NCBI GenBank assembly: GCA_016840305.1
Contig: JAEOSP010000346.1
Location: forward strand, 1-13,050
Reading direction: 5' to 3'
From: Candidatus Hodarchaeota archaeon
GTDB lineage: Archaea > Asgardarchaeota > Heimdallarchaeia > Hodarchaeales > Hodarchaeaceae
DNA: 13,050 nt
Positions 7,268-13,050 of this stretch are shown here, piece after piece. The first letter of the stretch is position 1, and each line of letters opens with the position of its first letter. Under the pieces are notes generated by a model. That model ran no database searches and had not been told where the DNA came from. It saw nothing but the letters and a program-made list of their open reading frames with translations. The translations under genes and the position numbers were made by a program.

Positions 7268-7548
7268 TTGGTTTGATAAAAATAATTTTTTTTGGACCCC
7301 TTGAAAAATGGGCTGGAGGGAGCTCATATTTGGCAGAAGGAACAACTATAAAGGAATTTTTTAAAAATCTTGAACAAAAAATTGGGAAATCTCTGATAGA
7401 ACATTTAACTACTGTCGAAACAGGTTCTGTAAAAAGTCACTTTCATATTTTATTAAACGGTAAAGATACGGATTCAGAAACTTGTTTAACAACACCCTTG
7501 AAAGATGGGGATGTTATTACTGTAGTTCCTCCAATCGGGGGCGGTTAG
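7264..7548 (+). CDS. MoaD/ThiS-like beta-grasp sulfur-carrier protein
   Basis: Ubiquitin-fold small protein (94 residues). Members accept sulfur as a C-terminal thiocarboxylate after adenylation, usually for molybdopterin/tungstopterin or tRNA thiolation. Visible are strand 1 LIKIIFFGPLEKWAG (4-18), the helix TIKEFFKNLEQKIG (about 28-41), strand FHILLNGKD (about 56-64), and the end LKDGDVITVVPPIGGG, matching the MoaD ending (PPVAGG type) with the diglycine plus one more Gly. The GTG start at 7264 is inferred from the four-base overlap with the kinase stop; a TTG at 7273 is the alternative. An AOR-family tungstopterin enzyme begins 249 bases downstream, so cofactor synthesis is the natural guess, but MoaE and MoeB partners are not in the window. 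A ubiquitin-like protein modifier role is also possible. Confidence 0.85.
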   Translation: MIGLIKIIFFGPLEKWAGGSSYLAEGTTIKEFFKNLEQKIGKSLIEHLTTVETGSVKSHFHILLNGKDTDSETCLTTPLKDGDVITVVPPIGGG

Positions 7549-7797
7549 TTATGAACCGAGATGAATGATCAGCAGCTTAGAGGTTAATAAGATTTTAATA
7601 AAACATGGACTTGCTGGACTTTAGTCTTAAACCCTTTCGTTGATTAATACGCAGGTAGTAGCAAAAATTAATCTGAGAGAAGATTAGCAGGTAGAGAAAA
7701 AAAATAAAGCTGTTTTTCACCTTGCAGATTCAAACCAGTAGCTATTCTTTGATACGTTTCTTAGATACAAGAATATTTGAAATGGAGGATTGACCAA
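7549..7797 (+). promoter_or_regulatory. Intergenic region upstream of the AOR operon, probable promoter
   Basis: The longest gene-free stretch in the window, with no reading frame of note and no RNA gene that I recognise. Candidate TATA-like boxes are TTTTAATA (7593-7600) and the A-run leading into AAATAAA (about 7697-7707). The octamer GCAGGTAG occurs twice in direct orientation (7651-7658 and 7687-7694), each followed by an A-rich stretch. This is the likely control region of the AOR-M42-DUF362 operon; exact elements are inference. Confidence 0.4.
7784..7788 (+). promoter_or_regulatory. Strong ribosome binding site (GGAGG) deciding the AOR start
   Basis: GGAGG, the best Shine-Dalgarno match in the window, lies nine bases before ATG 7798. 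It rules out an in-frame TTG at 7777, which would place this site inside the coding region. Confidence 0.6.
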
Positions 7798-9981
7798 ATG
7801 GCTGTCTTGAACAAATTAAAATACGATTTGCATCCTGTAGATAAAGGCTATGCCAATCGAACCCTTTACATTAATCTTTCTAATAATGAAATTAAAATAA
7901 AACCCGTAACGGAAGAAATGAAGCGAAAATTCATTGGTGGAAAAGGATTTGATCTGTTTCTTATGTGGAATGGATTACCAAAAGATCGTCCTGTAAAATG
8001 GAACGATCCAGAAAATGAGATCTGCGTGGCATCAGGTCCTCTTGGAGGTAGTACTTACTATCCAGGTTCAGGAAAGTCTATTGTCACAACAATATCTCCA
8101 CTGACTGATCAAATAATTGATTCTAATGTAGGAGGATATTTCGGTCCATATATAAAATTTAGTGGTTTTGATGCCTTAGAAATCCAAGGAAAAGCAGATA
8201 TTGAGAAAATTATCTTCATTAACGGCGATGAGGGAACTGTTAGTGTCGAAGAAGCAACTAATGTGCCCGATGAAGCACACTTACTAACTCAACAACTTAC
8301 GGACCATTATTCTGTAGATACAAGTGAGAGAGAAAAGGTTCGTGTATCGGTTGTATCTACAGGCGAAGGTGCTAAGCATACGAAAATTGGATGTCTTAAC
8401 TTTTCGTGGTATAATAAGAAACGTGAATGGGCTAGTTATAAACAGGCTGGTAGAGGTGGAATTGGGACTGTATTTGCTGATAAAAAATTAAAAGCTCTGG
8501 TTGTTCGTTCACCTAGAGTAAACGCGAAAATCAATAATCCTGCAGGTCCAGAGGGAAAGGATGCTGGTAAAGAGCACAATCTTGAAATTATTACAAATGA
8601 TCCACAACAGAATGAAATGAGAGTTGTAGGAACAGGGCATCTCCCTGAAATCATGAACGAGTTTGATTTACTCCCAACGGAGAATTTCAGATTTGGAGCT
8701 CACAAAACTTTGAAAGATAAAGAACACTTCCCGTACTCCCGAGAAGTATTTAGGAAAATCTATACGGATACAGGTAAAGGAGCGGATGGATGTTGGATAG
8801 GCTGTACAATCGCATGTAGTCATATTTCAAAAGGCCACAAGGTTTTAACTGGGCCATTTAAGGGTCAGGAAGTTTTCGTTGACGGCCCAGAATATGAAAC
8901 AATAGCTGGTTGTGGGTCTAATTGGGGTGTTTGGGATCCAAAAATTGTCCTGGATGCGAATTTCTATTGTGATACCTATGGACTGGATACCATATCTATT
9001 GGTACTTCAATCGCATTTGTAATGGAATGCTTTGAAGCTGGAATAATTAATAAAGAACATACAGGTGGATTGGATTTAAGCTTCGGAAAAGGAATGGAAG
9101 CATTAGAACTTATTCATCAAATGGCACGTGGAGAGGGGTTCGGGGTAATTGTGGGCCAAGGTATTCGTATAATGAAAGCACATTTTGAAAAAGAATATGG
9201 TGCTGATCCACAGTTTCTTCAGGACATAGGTATGGAACACAAAGGGTTAGAATTCTCAGAGTATGTTACTAAAGAATCTTTGGCTCAACAGGGCGGTTAT
9301 GGATTTGCATTGAAAGGGCCACAACACGATGAGGCTTGGCTCATATTTGAGGATATGGTACGGAATAATTTACCAACATTCGAGGACAAAGCAGAAGCAT
9401 TAGCATGGTTTCCATACTGGAGAACTTGGTTTGGCTTAAATGGGTTATGTAAGCTACCCTGGAATGACGTAATTCCTCCAGATAATAATGAAAACCCACA
9501 AAAACCATTGACCCTTCCTGATGCTCGCGCAAAGGTTCCTAAACACGTTAATTGGTATGCTCAATACTTTAGTGGTGTTACAGGAATCGAATCAACTCCT
9601 GATGATCTTATCAGAATGTCTGAACGTGTTTACAACTTCCAGAGAATTTTCAATATACGTCAAGGTAAAGGTCTTCGTGAACATGATTCAAATTTTCCTT
9701 ACCGAGCTATGGGCCCCGTAACGATTGAAGAATACCAAAGCCGAGTTGATCGTTATGATGCTCAGCTAAAGGAAATAATGGATGTAGATCCCATTAGCAA
9801 GAGTACGGAAGAAAAAATCAAACTACTCCGTGAGTATCGTGAGAATCAGTATACAAAACTTCAAGATAAGGTATACATAAGGAGAGGTTGGTCAGAAAAA
9901 GGTTGTCCATCATTAACTAAAGTAAAAGAATTAGGGATTGACTTTGATGATGTTTTAAAAGTCATTAATCCCTATCAATAA
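7798..9981 (+). CDS. Aldehyde:ferredoxin oxidoreductase family tungstopterin enzyme
   Basis: Tungsten-bispterin oxidoreductase with one [4Fe-4S] cluster; family members oxidise aldehydes to acids with ferredoxin, or act as catalytic subunits of BamB-type benzoyl-CoA reductases. The N-terminal domain shows GGKGFDLFLMWN (48-58), SGPLGGSTYYPGSGKS (79-94), NVGGYFGPYIKFSGFDALEI (110-129) and AGRGGIGTVFADKKLKAL (217-234), the standard pterin-binding segments. Cluster ligands are C332, C336 and C340 in GCWIGCTIAC and C551 in GLCKLPW. The first spacing is CxxxC rather than the CxxC of Pyrococcus furiosus AOR. Pterin motif DTYGLD (392-397) is intact; in the second (GLNGLC, 546-551) the usual Asp is Gly. 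At 727 residues it is about 100 longer than classical AORs. It leads an operon with an M42 peptidase (26 bases on) and a DUF362 ferredoxin-like gene, a likely electron partner. Substrate unknown. Confidence 0.93.
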   Translation: MAVLNKLKYDLHPVDKGYANRTLYINLSNNEIKIKPVTEEMKRKFIGGKGFDLFLMWNGLPKDRPVKWNDPENEICVASGPLGGSTYYPGSGKSIVTTISPLTDQIIDSNVGGYFGPYIKFSGFDALEIQGKADIEKIIFINGDEGTVSVEEATNVPDEAHLLTQQLTDHYSVDTSEREKVRVSVVSTGEGAKHTKIGCLNFSWYNKKREWASYKQAGRGGIGTVFADKKLKALVVRSPRVNAKINNPAGPEGKDAGKEHNLEIITNDPQQNEMRVVGTGHLPEIMNEFDLLPTENFRFGAHKTLKDKEHFPYSREVFRKIYTDTGKGADGCWIGCTIACSHISKGHKVLTGPFKGQEVFVDGPEYETIAGCGSNWGVWDPKIVLDANFYCDTYGLDTISIGTSIAFVMECFEAGIINKEHTGGLDLSFGKGMEALELIHQMARGEGFGVIVGQGIRIMKAHFEKEYGADPQFLQDIGMEHKGLEFSEYVTKESLAQQGGYGFALKGPQHDEAWLIFEDMVRNNLPTFEDKAEALAWFPYWRTWFGLNGLCKLPWNDVIPPDNNENPQKPLTLPDARAKVPKHVNWYAQYFSGVTGIESTPDDLIRMSERVYNFQRIFNIRQGKGLREHDSNFPYRAMGPVTIEEYQSRVDRYDAQLKEIMDVDPISKSTEEKIKLLREYRENQYTKLQDKVYIRRGWSEKGCPSLTKVKELGIDFDDVLKVINPYQ

Positions 9982-10007
9982 TTTTTAATGCAAATGGAAG
10001 TAAAAAA

Positions 10008-11072
10008 ATGTCTTACAAAGTAAATGAAGAATTTCTTGCAAAGATAATATCAACTCCGAGAGCCACAGGTTATGAATTCTCCGCTCAAAGAGTGATCAAA
10101 GAATATCTAAAAGATGATATTGATCAGATTTATAGTGATCGTGTTGGTAACCTATTTTCGGTTATCAATCCAGATAGCGATTTTAAAGTAATGCTTGCAG
10201 GTCATATAGATCAAATTGGCTTTCAAATTAGCCATATTGATAAAAAAGGTTTTTTATGGTTTTTACCTCTTGGGGGATTCGATCCCTCTACACTCCCTGG
10301 TAAGCGGGTGAAAGTGTTTTCTAAGGGTAAATTTATTACTGGAGTCCTAGGTAAAAAGCCTATTCACCTTATAAAACCAGAAGATCGTAAAAAAGCACCA
10401 GACATTGAAAAATTATTTATTGATATCGGTTGTTTAACAAAAGAAGAAGCTGAAGCTAAGGTAGAGGTAGGTGATTTTGCTGTTTTTGATTATGAGTATC
10501 AAAAGTTTGGTGATCACAATTTTGCTACTGCTAGTGGATTTGATGATGCTATTGGTTCCTTTATTGTAGCTGAAGTAATGAAAGAGCTTGCTAAGGATAA
10601 AAATTTCTACTCTGGTGTGTACGGAGTAAGTACCGTCCAAGAAGAGATTGGATTACGGGGTGCGCTTGTTGCATCAAGAAAAATTCTACCCGATGTAGGT
10701 ATCGCTTTCGATGTAGGACATGCATCTGATAATCCTGAGGTATCCAAGAAAAAAGTTGGTAATACTAAACTAGGTGGAGGCCCAATAGTCACTATAGGCC
10801 CTAATATCAATCCAATTCTTTTCAAAAGAATCACGGAAATCGCAGAAAAAAACGAAATTCCATACCAACGAATGGCATGGAACAGGGGTACAGGTACTGA
10901 TGCAAATGCTATCCAACTTTCAGGTGCTGCTACAGCTTTAATTGCTATCCCAAATCGCTATATGCACACTGCAAATGAGGTAATCAGTATTGATGATGTT
11001 CAGCATATAGTAAATCTTGTTGTTGCTGTTATCAAATCAATTACTCAAGAAGATACATTTATTCCTGTATGA
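10008..11072 (+). CDS. M42 family metallo-aminopeptidase (TET/glutamyl aminopeptidase/endoglucanase-like)
   Basis: Cytoplasmic di-metal aminopeptidase (354 residues) whose relatives form large tetrahedral complexes that finish peptide breakdown. Metal and catalytic residues are recognisable: H66 and D68 in LAGHIDQIGF, D179/D180 in SGFDDAIGS, E212-E213 in STVQEEIGLRGA, D235 in AFDVGHASDNP and H320 in NRYMHTANEV. TGTDANAIQLSG (295-306) is the family's late loop. The residue after FDD is Ala where most members have Arg (FDDR). The PDZ-like insertion domain is at about 75-165. GGAAG at 9996-10000 gives a good ribosome site seven bases before ATG. It lies between the AOR and DUF362 genes with gaps of 26 and 13 bases, so it is cotranscribed with redox genes; the link could be peptide or amino-acid fermentation yielding aldehydes, which is inference. 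Specificity is unknown. Confidence 0.92.
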   Translation: MSYKVNEEFLAKIISTPRATGYEFSAQRVIKEYLKDDIDQIYSDRVGNLFSVINPDSDFKVMLAGHIDQIGFQISHIDKKGFLWFLPLGGFDPSTLPGKRVKVFSKGKFITGVLGKKPIHLIKPEDRKKAPDIEKLFIDIGCLTKEEAEAKVEVGDFAVFDYEYQKFGDHNFATASGFDDAIGSFIVAEVMKELAKDKNFYSGVYGVSTVQEEIGLRGALVASRKILPDVGIAFDVGHASDNPEVSKKKVGNTKLGGGPIVTIGPNINPILFKRITEIAEKNEIPYQRMAWNRGTGTDANAIQLSGAATALIAIPNRYMHTANEVISIDDVQHIVNLVVAVIKSITQEDTFIPV

Positions 11073-11085
11073 AGGATGTAGAAAA

Positions 11086-12345
11086 ATGGAAAAATCCAAA
11101 GTTTATATGATGAACACCGAAGATTTAACGATGGGCGATTCAATGATCGATCGTCTTGAACACTTATGGAATCAACCAGAGGTAGGCCTAAACGATTGGA
11201 TAAATAAAGGGGAAATTGTTGCCATCAAAACTCATTTTGGTTCTCGTAATCAAACCAGACATCTACGTTCGATGTACATCCGAAAAGTTGTAGATTTAGT
11301 ACGTACTGCTGGAGGAATCCCGTGGGTATGTGAAGGTGTAGGCCTAGGATGGGATTCTGATAACCCAGAGCTTACAATGAGTAATGGTCCAGGATTTGTT
11401 TACCTAGCAAGTCGCCATGGTTATAATATTGCTGCTATGGATGCTCCTGTTGTTATGGATGACGGCATAGTCGGTACTGAAGTCTTTTATGTTAATAATG
11501 AAAAAGGAAAGTATATCAAAAAGGTTGCATTAGCAAGAGGATTGCGTACAGCGGATAAGGTTCTCATAGTATCGCGTTTTAAAGGACATGATGGCGCTGG
11601 TTTCGGTGGTGCTCTCAAACAACTCGGAATAGGATGTGTGGGTAATGAAGGAAAAGGTAGCGCACACTGGGGCGGTAGTTCGAATATCTATGTCAAGAAT
11701 CCTGATAATTGTGATGGTTGTGGCAAATGTTTACGAATCTGTCCTTATGAATGTTTATCTCTTGATGAGAACAACCGAATACTCCTTAATCCTGAAAATT
11801 GTATAGCTTGCACAATGTGCTTTTCAAAGTGTCATCATGGTAAGGATATTGAGAAAGAACGTGTTTTTGCATTGAGAAGAAGTGTTCCCAGTATCGAGCA
11901 AGTTACACGCATGATGGATAATGCTGGTGGCGTTGTAAAAGGTATCGAACCTGATCGTCTTCGCTATATCAATATCGCCATTGATATTACGAGTCATTGT
12001 GATTGCATGACAGCAGGGGGTCATACTTTAGTTCCTGACCAAGGTATACTCTTTTCTCATGATCCTATTGCCATTGATCAAGCATCCGTAGACCTTGTAA
12101 CCAAAGCTCAAGGAGTATCTATGTCACCTGCGGATACAGGTATTGATTCTCCTAGTGGACGTATTGAACCTAATCCAGAAGCTATGGCTGCTGATGGGGC
12201 GAAATTAGGATTATACAGTCGTTTCGTTGACCCTGATTCACGACCGATTATTGCTGAAACACAACTCGCAGCTGCTTTTGCTCAAGGTATTGGCTCCAGA
12301 GATTATGAACTCATTCTGGTTCCTTCCCCTAACCAGAAAAAGTAG
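11086..12345 (+). CDS. DUF362 protein with two [4Fe-4S] ferredoxin motifs
   Basis: A DUF362 protein (419 residues) with an inserted bacterial-type 2x[4Fe-4S] ferredoxin module. DUF362 segments surround the insert: EIVAIKTHFGSRNQTRHLR (43-61), SRFKGHDGAGFGGALKQLG (163-181) and, after it, DITSHCDCM (300-308) with DQGILFSHDPIAID (318-331). The clusters are bound by C209, C212, C215, C219 and C239, C242, C245, C249 (CxxCxxCxxxC twice). It is soluble with no signal peptide. As the last gene of the AOR operon it could carry electrons from the tungsten enzyme to other acceptors; this is inference, as DUF362 has no settled biochemical function. Start: ATG 11086 with GAAGGA at 11071-11076 upstream. 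A longer frame from TTG 11017 would overlap the peptidase gene by 56 bases and is rejected. Confidence 0.9.
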   Translation: MEKSKVYMMNTEDLTMGDSMIDRLEHLWNQPEVGLNDWINKGEIVAIKTHFGSRNQTRHLRSMYIRKVVDLVRTAGGIPWVCEGVGLGWDSDNPELTMSNGPGFVYLASRHGYNIAAMDAPVVMDDGIVGTEVFYVNNEKGKYIKKVALARGLRTADKVLIVSRFKGHDGAGFGGALKQLGIGCVGNEGKGSAHWGGSSNIYVKNPDNCDGCGKCLRICPYECLSLDENNRILLNPENCIACTMCFSKCHHGKDIEKERVFALRRSVPSIEQVTRMMDNAGGVVKGIEPDRLRYINIAIDITSHCDCMTAGGHTLVPDQGILFSHDPIAIDQASVDLVTKAQGVSMSPADTGIDSPSGRIEPNPEAMAADGAKLGLYSRFVDPDSRPIIAETQLAAAFAQGIGSRDYELILVPSPNQKK

Positions 12346-12350
12346 TCTTC

Positions 12351-12839
12351 TTATAGATCAGAACCTGCTCTTCGATTTTGAGCAAGTTGATCTACTTTCT
12401 TTTTTCCTTTATTGATAAGATCTAGAATTTCAGAATCTAAGTTTCCTTGTTTAATAATTTCATGATAAAATTTTTTCCAACTCTCCTCTTGTTGTTGTTG
12501 AATTTCTGGGTTATTGTCTCCTATGTCACACATTCTCTCCCATTCCTCTATCTCTACCATATACCTTTGTAACAAGAGAGGAAGTATACCTTTTATCCAA
12601 ATTTCTAAAGCAGTTTCAGCACGGGAGATGGATATCATAGTTAATTTGAAATAGTGACAAATGTCAAAATATACCAGTTTTTCTGTCTCAAGAAGATGGG
12701 GTTTTTTTAATGGAGATAATGCTCCGCTACTACTCGGTAGGTTTACTCTTTTCCTTTTTAACTTCTTTTTTGACAATTTTTTATCAAGAAAAGCAATATC
12801 CTCCATTAATACGTCAATTTTCTTTTTATCGATTGGCAT
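12351..12839 (-). CDS. Hypothetical charged helical protein
   Basis: Unrecognised 162-residue protein. It opens with a lysine-rich, probably helical stretch (MPIDKKKIDVLMEDIAFLDK, then KKLSKKKLKRKR to about residue 31), followed by a Ser/Pro linker and a more hydrophobic helical core (about 51-95, containing ISISRAETALEIWIKGILPL). The C-terminal half is charged and Gln-rich (QQQQEESWKKF, about 113-123). There is no signal peptide, membrane span, Cys motif or catalytic motif. The predicted shape is all-helical, perhaps a coiled coil or a nucleic-acid or protein-binding adaptor. ATG 12839 is chosen; GTG 12854 would add five residues, and neither has a clear ribosome site. It is convergent with the DUF362 gene with only five bases between stops, and the partial gene at the right edge lies upstream on the same strand, 68 bases away. 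Codon-like composition and a long open frame favour a real gene. Confidence 0.6.
   Translation of the reverse strand: MPIDKKKIDVLMEDIAFLDKKLSKKKLKRKRVNLPSSSGALSPLKKPHLLETEKLVYFDICHYFKLTMISISRAETALEIWIKGILPLLLQRYMVEIEEWERMCDIGDNNPEIQQQQEESWKKFYHEIIKQGNLDSEILDLINKGKKKVDQLAQNRRAGSDL
12394..12412 (+). terminator. Possible T-rich terminator of the AOR operon within the convergent gene
   Basis: A run of T-rich sequence (CTTTCTTTTTTCCTTT, about 12395-12410) lies about 50 bases after the DUF362 stop, inside the 3' end of the convergent hypothetical gene. Because the intergenic gap is five bases, + strand termination would have to occur in this overlap. The tract also encodes a Lys-rich segment of the other gene, so the evidence is weak. 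Confidence 0.25.
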
Positions 12840-12907
12840 CGAGTATATCGACACATCTAATTTGATAAATCTATCTTCTCTAAGTGAACAAAAATAGGAC
12901 TAAGAGA

Positions 12908-13048
12908 TTATAGTATTGATGTATAAGTAATATCTCGAATGATGAGTAAGTCACCATTGGGGAGTAATGACGGAGTTGACCCACAAGCATTTAACTTCTG
13001 AGCCAAATGTTTTTCTATGTTACCTAGACAAGAAATACATCCGTTAGA
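12908..13048 (-). CDS. C-terminal fragment of an unidentified protein with a CxxC motif (5' part outside the window)
   Basis: On the - strand the frame is open from the right edge to a TAA at 12908-12910, giving 46 residues. The fragment starts SNGCISCLGNIEKHLAQKLN and continues with ACG, then SLLPNGDLLIIRDITYTSIL at the C-terminus. It holds a CxxC pair (fragment positions 4 and 7) and a further Cys at 22. The alternating hydrophobic end looks like real strand-forming sequence rather than random translation, and the other two frames on this strand contain stops. It would be the upstream neighbour, in the same direction, of the hypothetical gene at 12351-12839. Family cannot be named; a metal-binding or redox CxxC is possible. 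Confidence 0.5.
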   Translation of the reverse strand, partial: SNGCISCLGNIEKHLAQKLNACGSTPSLLPNGDLLIIRDITYTSIL

Positions 13049-13050
13049 AA

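Noticed and set aside
7777..7797. TTG at 7777 as an earlier AOR start
   Set aside because: It would translate the GGAGG ribosome site that sits nine bases before ATG 7798, and the added residues match nothing in the family.
7549..7797. Riboswitch, small RNA or tRNA in the spacer before the AOR gene
   Set aside because: No cloverleaf, no recognisable pterin or metal riboswitch core and no strong stem could be found by eye.
11017..11085. TTG at 11017 as an earlier start of the DUF362 gene
   Set aside because: It overlaps the end of the M42 peptidase gene by 56 bases, whereas ATG 11086 has a GAAGGA site at proper distance and begins at the usual family N-terminus.
12661..12897. Plus-strand open frame opposite the hypothetical - strand gene
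   Set aside because: Its translation is a low-complexity Phe/Leu/Ser-rich mirror of the Lys-rich gene on the other strand, with no ribosome site.
1..13050. Mobile elements, CRISPR arrays, toxin-antitoxin or defence genes
   Set aside because: No transposase, integrase, regularly spaced repeats, terminal inverted repeats or nuclease/methylase motifs were seen anywhere in the window.

Overview
This AT-rich window most likely comes from an anaerobic or facultatively anaerobic archaeon. The pointers are a tungstopterin (AOR-family) oxidoreductase, a MoaD-like beta-grasp protein, an M42 (TET-type) aminopeptidase, a DUF362 ferredoxin-like protein, compact gene spacing, mostly weak or absent Shine-Dalgarno sites, TATA-like A/T boxes and T-run terminators. 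An Asgard archaeon (Heimdallarchaeia-like) would fit the AT-rich composition combined with beta-oxidation enzymes and an acyl-CoA dehydrogenase/SCP2 fusion. That assignment is inference only, because the window holds no phylogenetic marker gene.

Left block (2-5471, all + strand): a 5'-truncated acyl-CoA dehydrogenase with a C-terminal SCP2 lipid-binding domain, an aldehyde dehydrogenase, a HAD phosphatase-like hydrolase, an HD-domain phosphohydrolase and an isocitrate/isopropylmalate dehydrogenase-family enzyme with an NADP-type cofactor signature. The first three genes are close enough to be one transcript. The HD and isocitrate dehydrogenase-like genes follow a 96-bp gap that could hold a second promoter. 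The block ends in a T-rich tract. It reads as acyl-CoA and aldehyde oxidation feeding reduced cofactors, plus housekeeping phosphohydrolases.

Middle block (5501-7548): a split-barrel flavin/F420-type protein on the - strand, divergent from a three-helix membrane histidine kinase. The kinase stop codon overlaps the GTG start of a small MoaD/ThiS-like protein ending in a Gly tail. The 160-bp divergent spacer carries a perfect 7-bp inverted repeat.

Right block (7549-13050): after a 249-bp spacer comes a three-gene + strand operon: AOR-family tungsten oxidoreductase, M42 aminopeptidase and a DUF362 protein with two [4Fe-4S] motifs. A plausible reading is aldehyde or related carbonyl oxidation passing electrons to a ferredoxin-like partner, with the MoaD-like protein upstream possibly serving tungstopterin synthesis. 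Two - strand genes close the window: a short unrecognised charged protein, convergent with the DUF362 gene by 5 bp, and the 3' end of another gene with a CxxC motif running off the right edge.

No tRNA, rRNA, CRISPR array, insertion sequence or phage gene was seen, and no gene-free stretch exceeds 300 bases.
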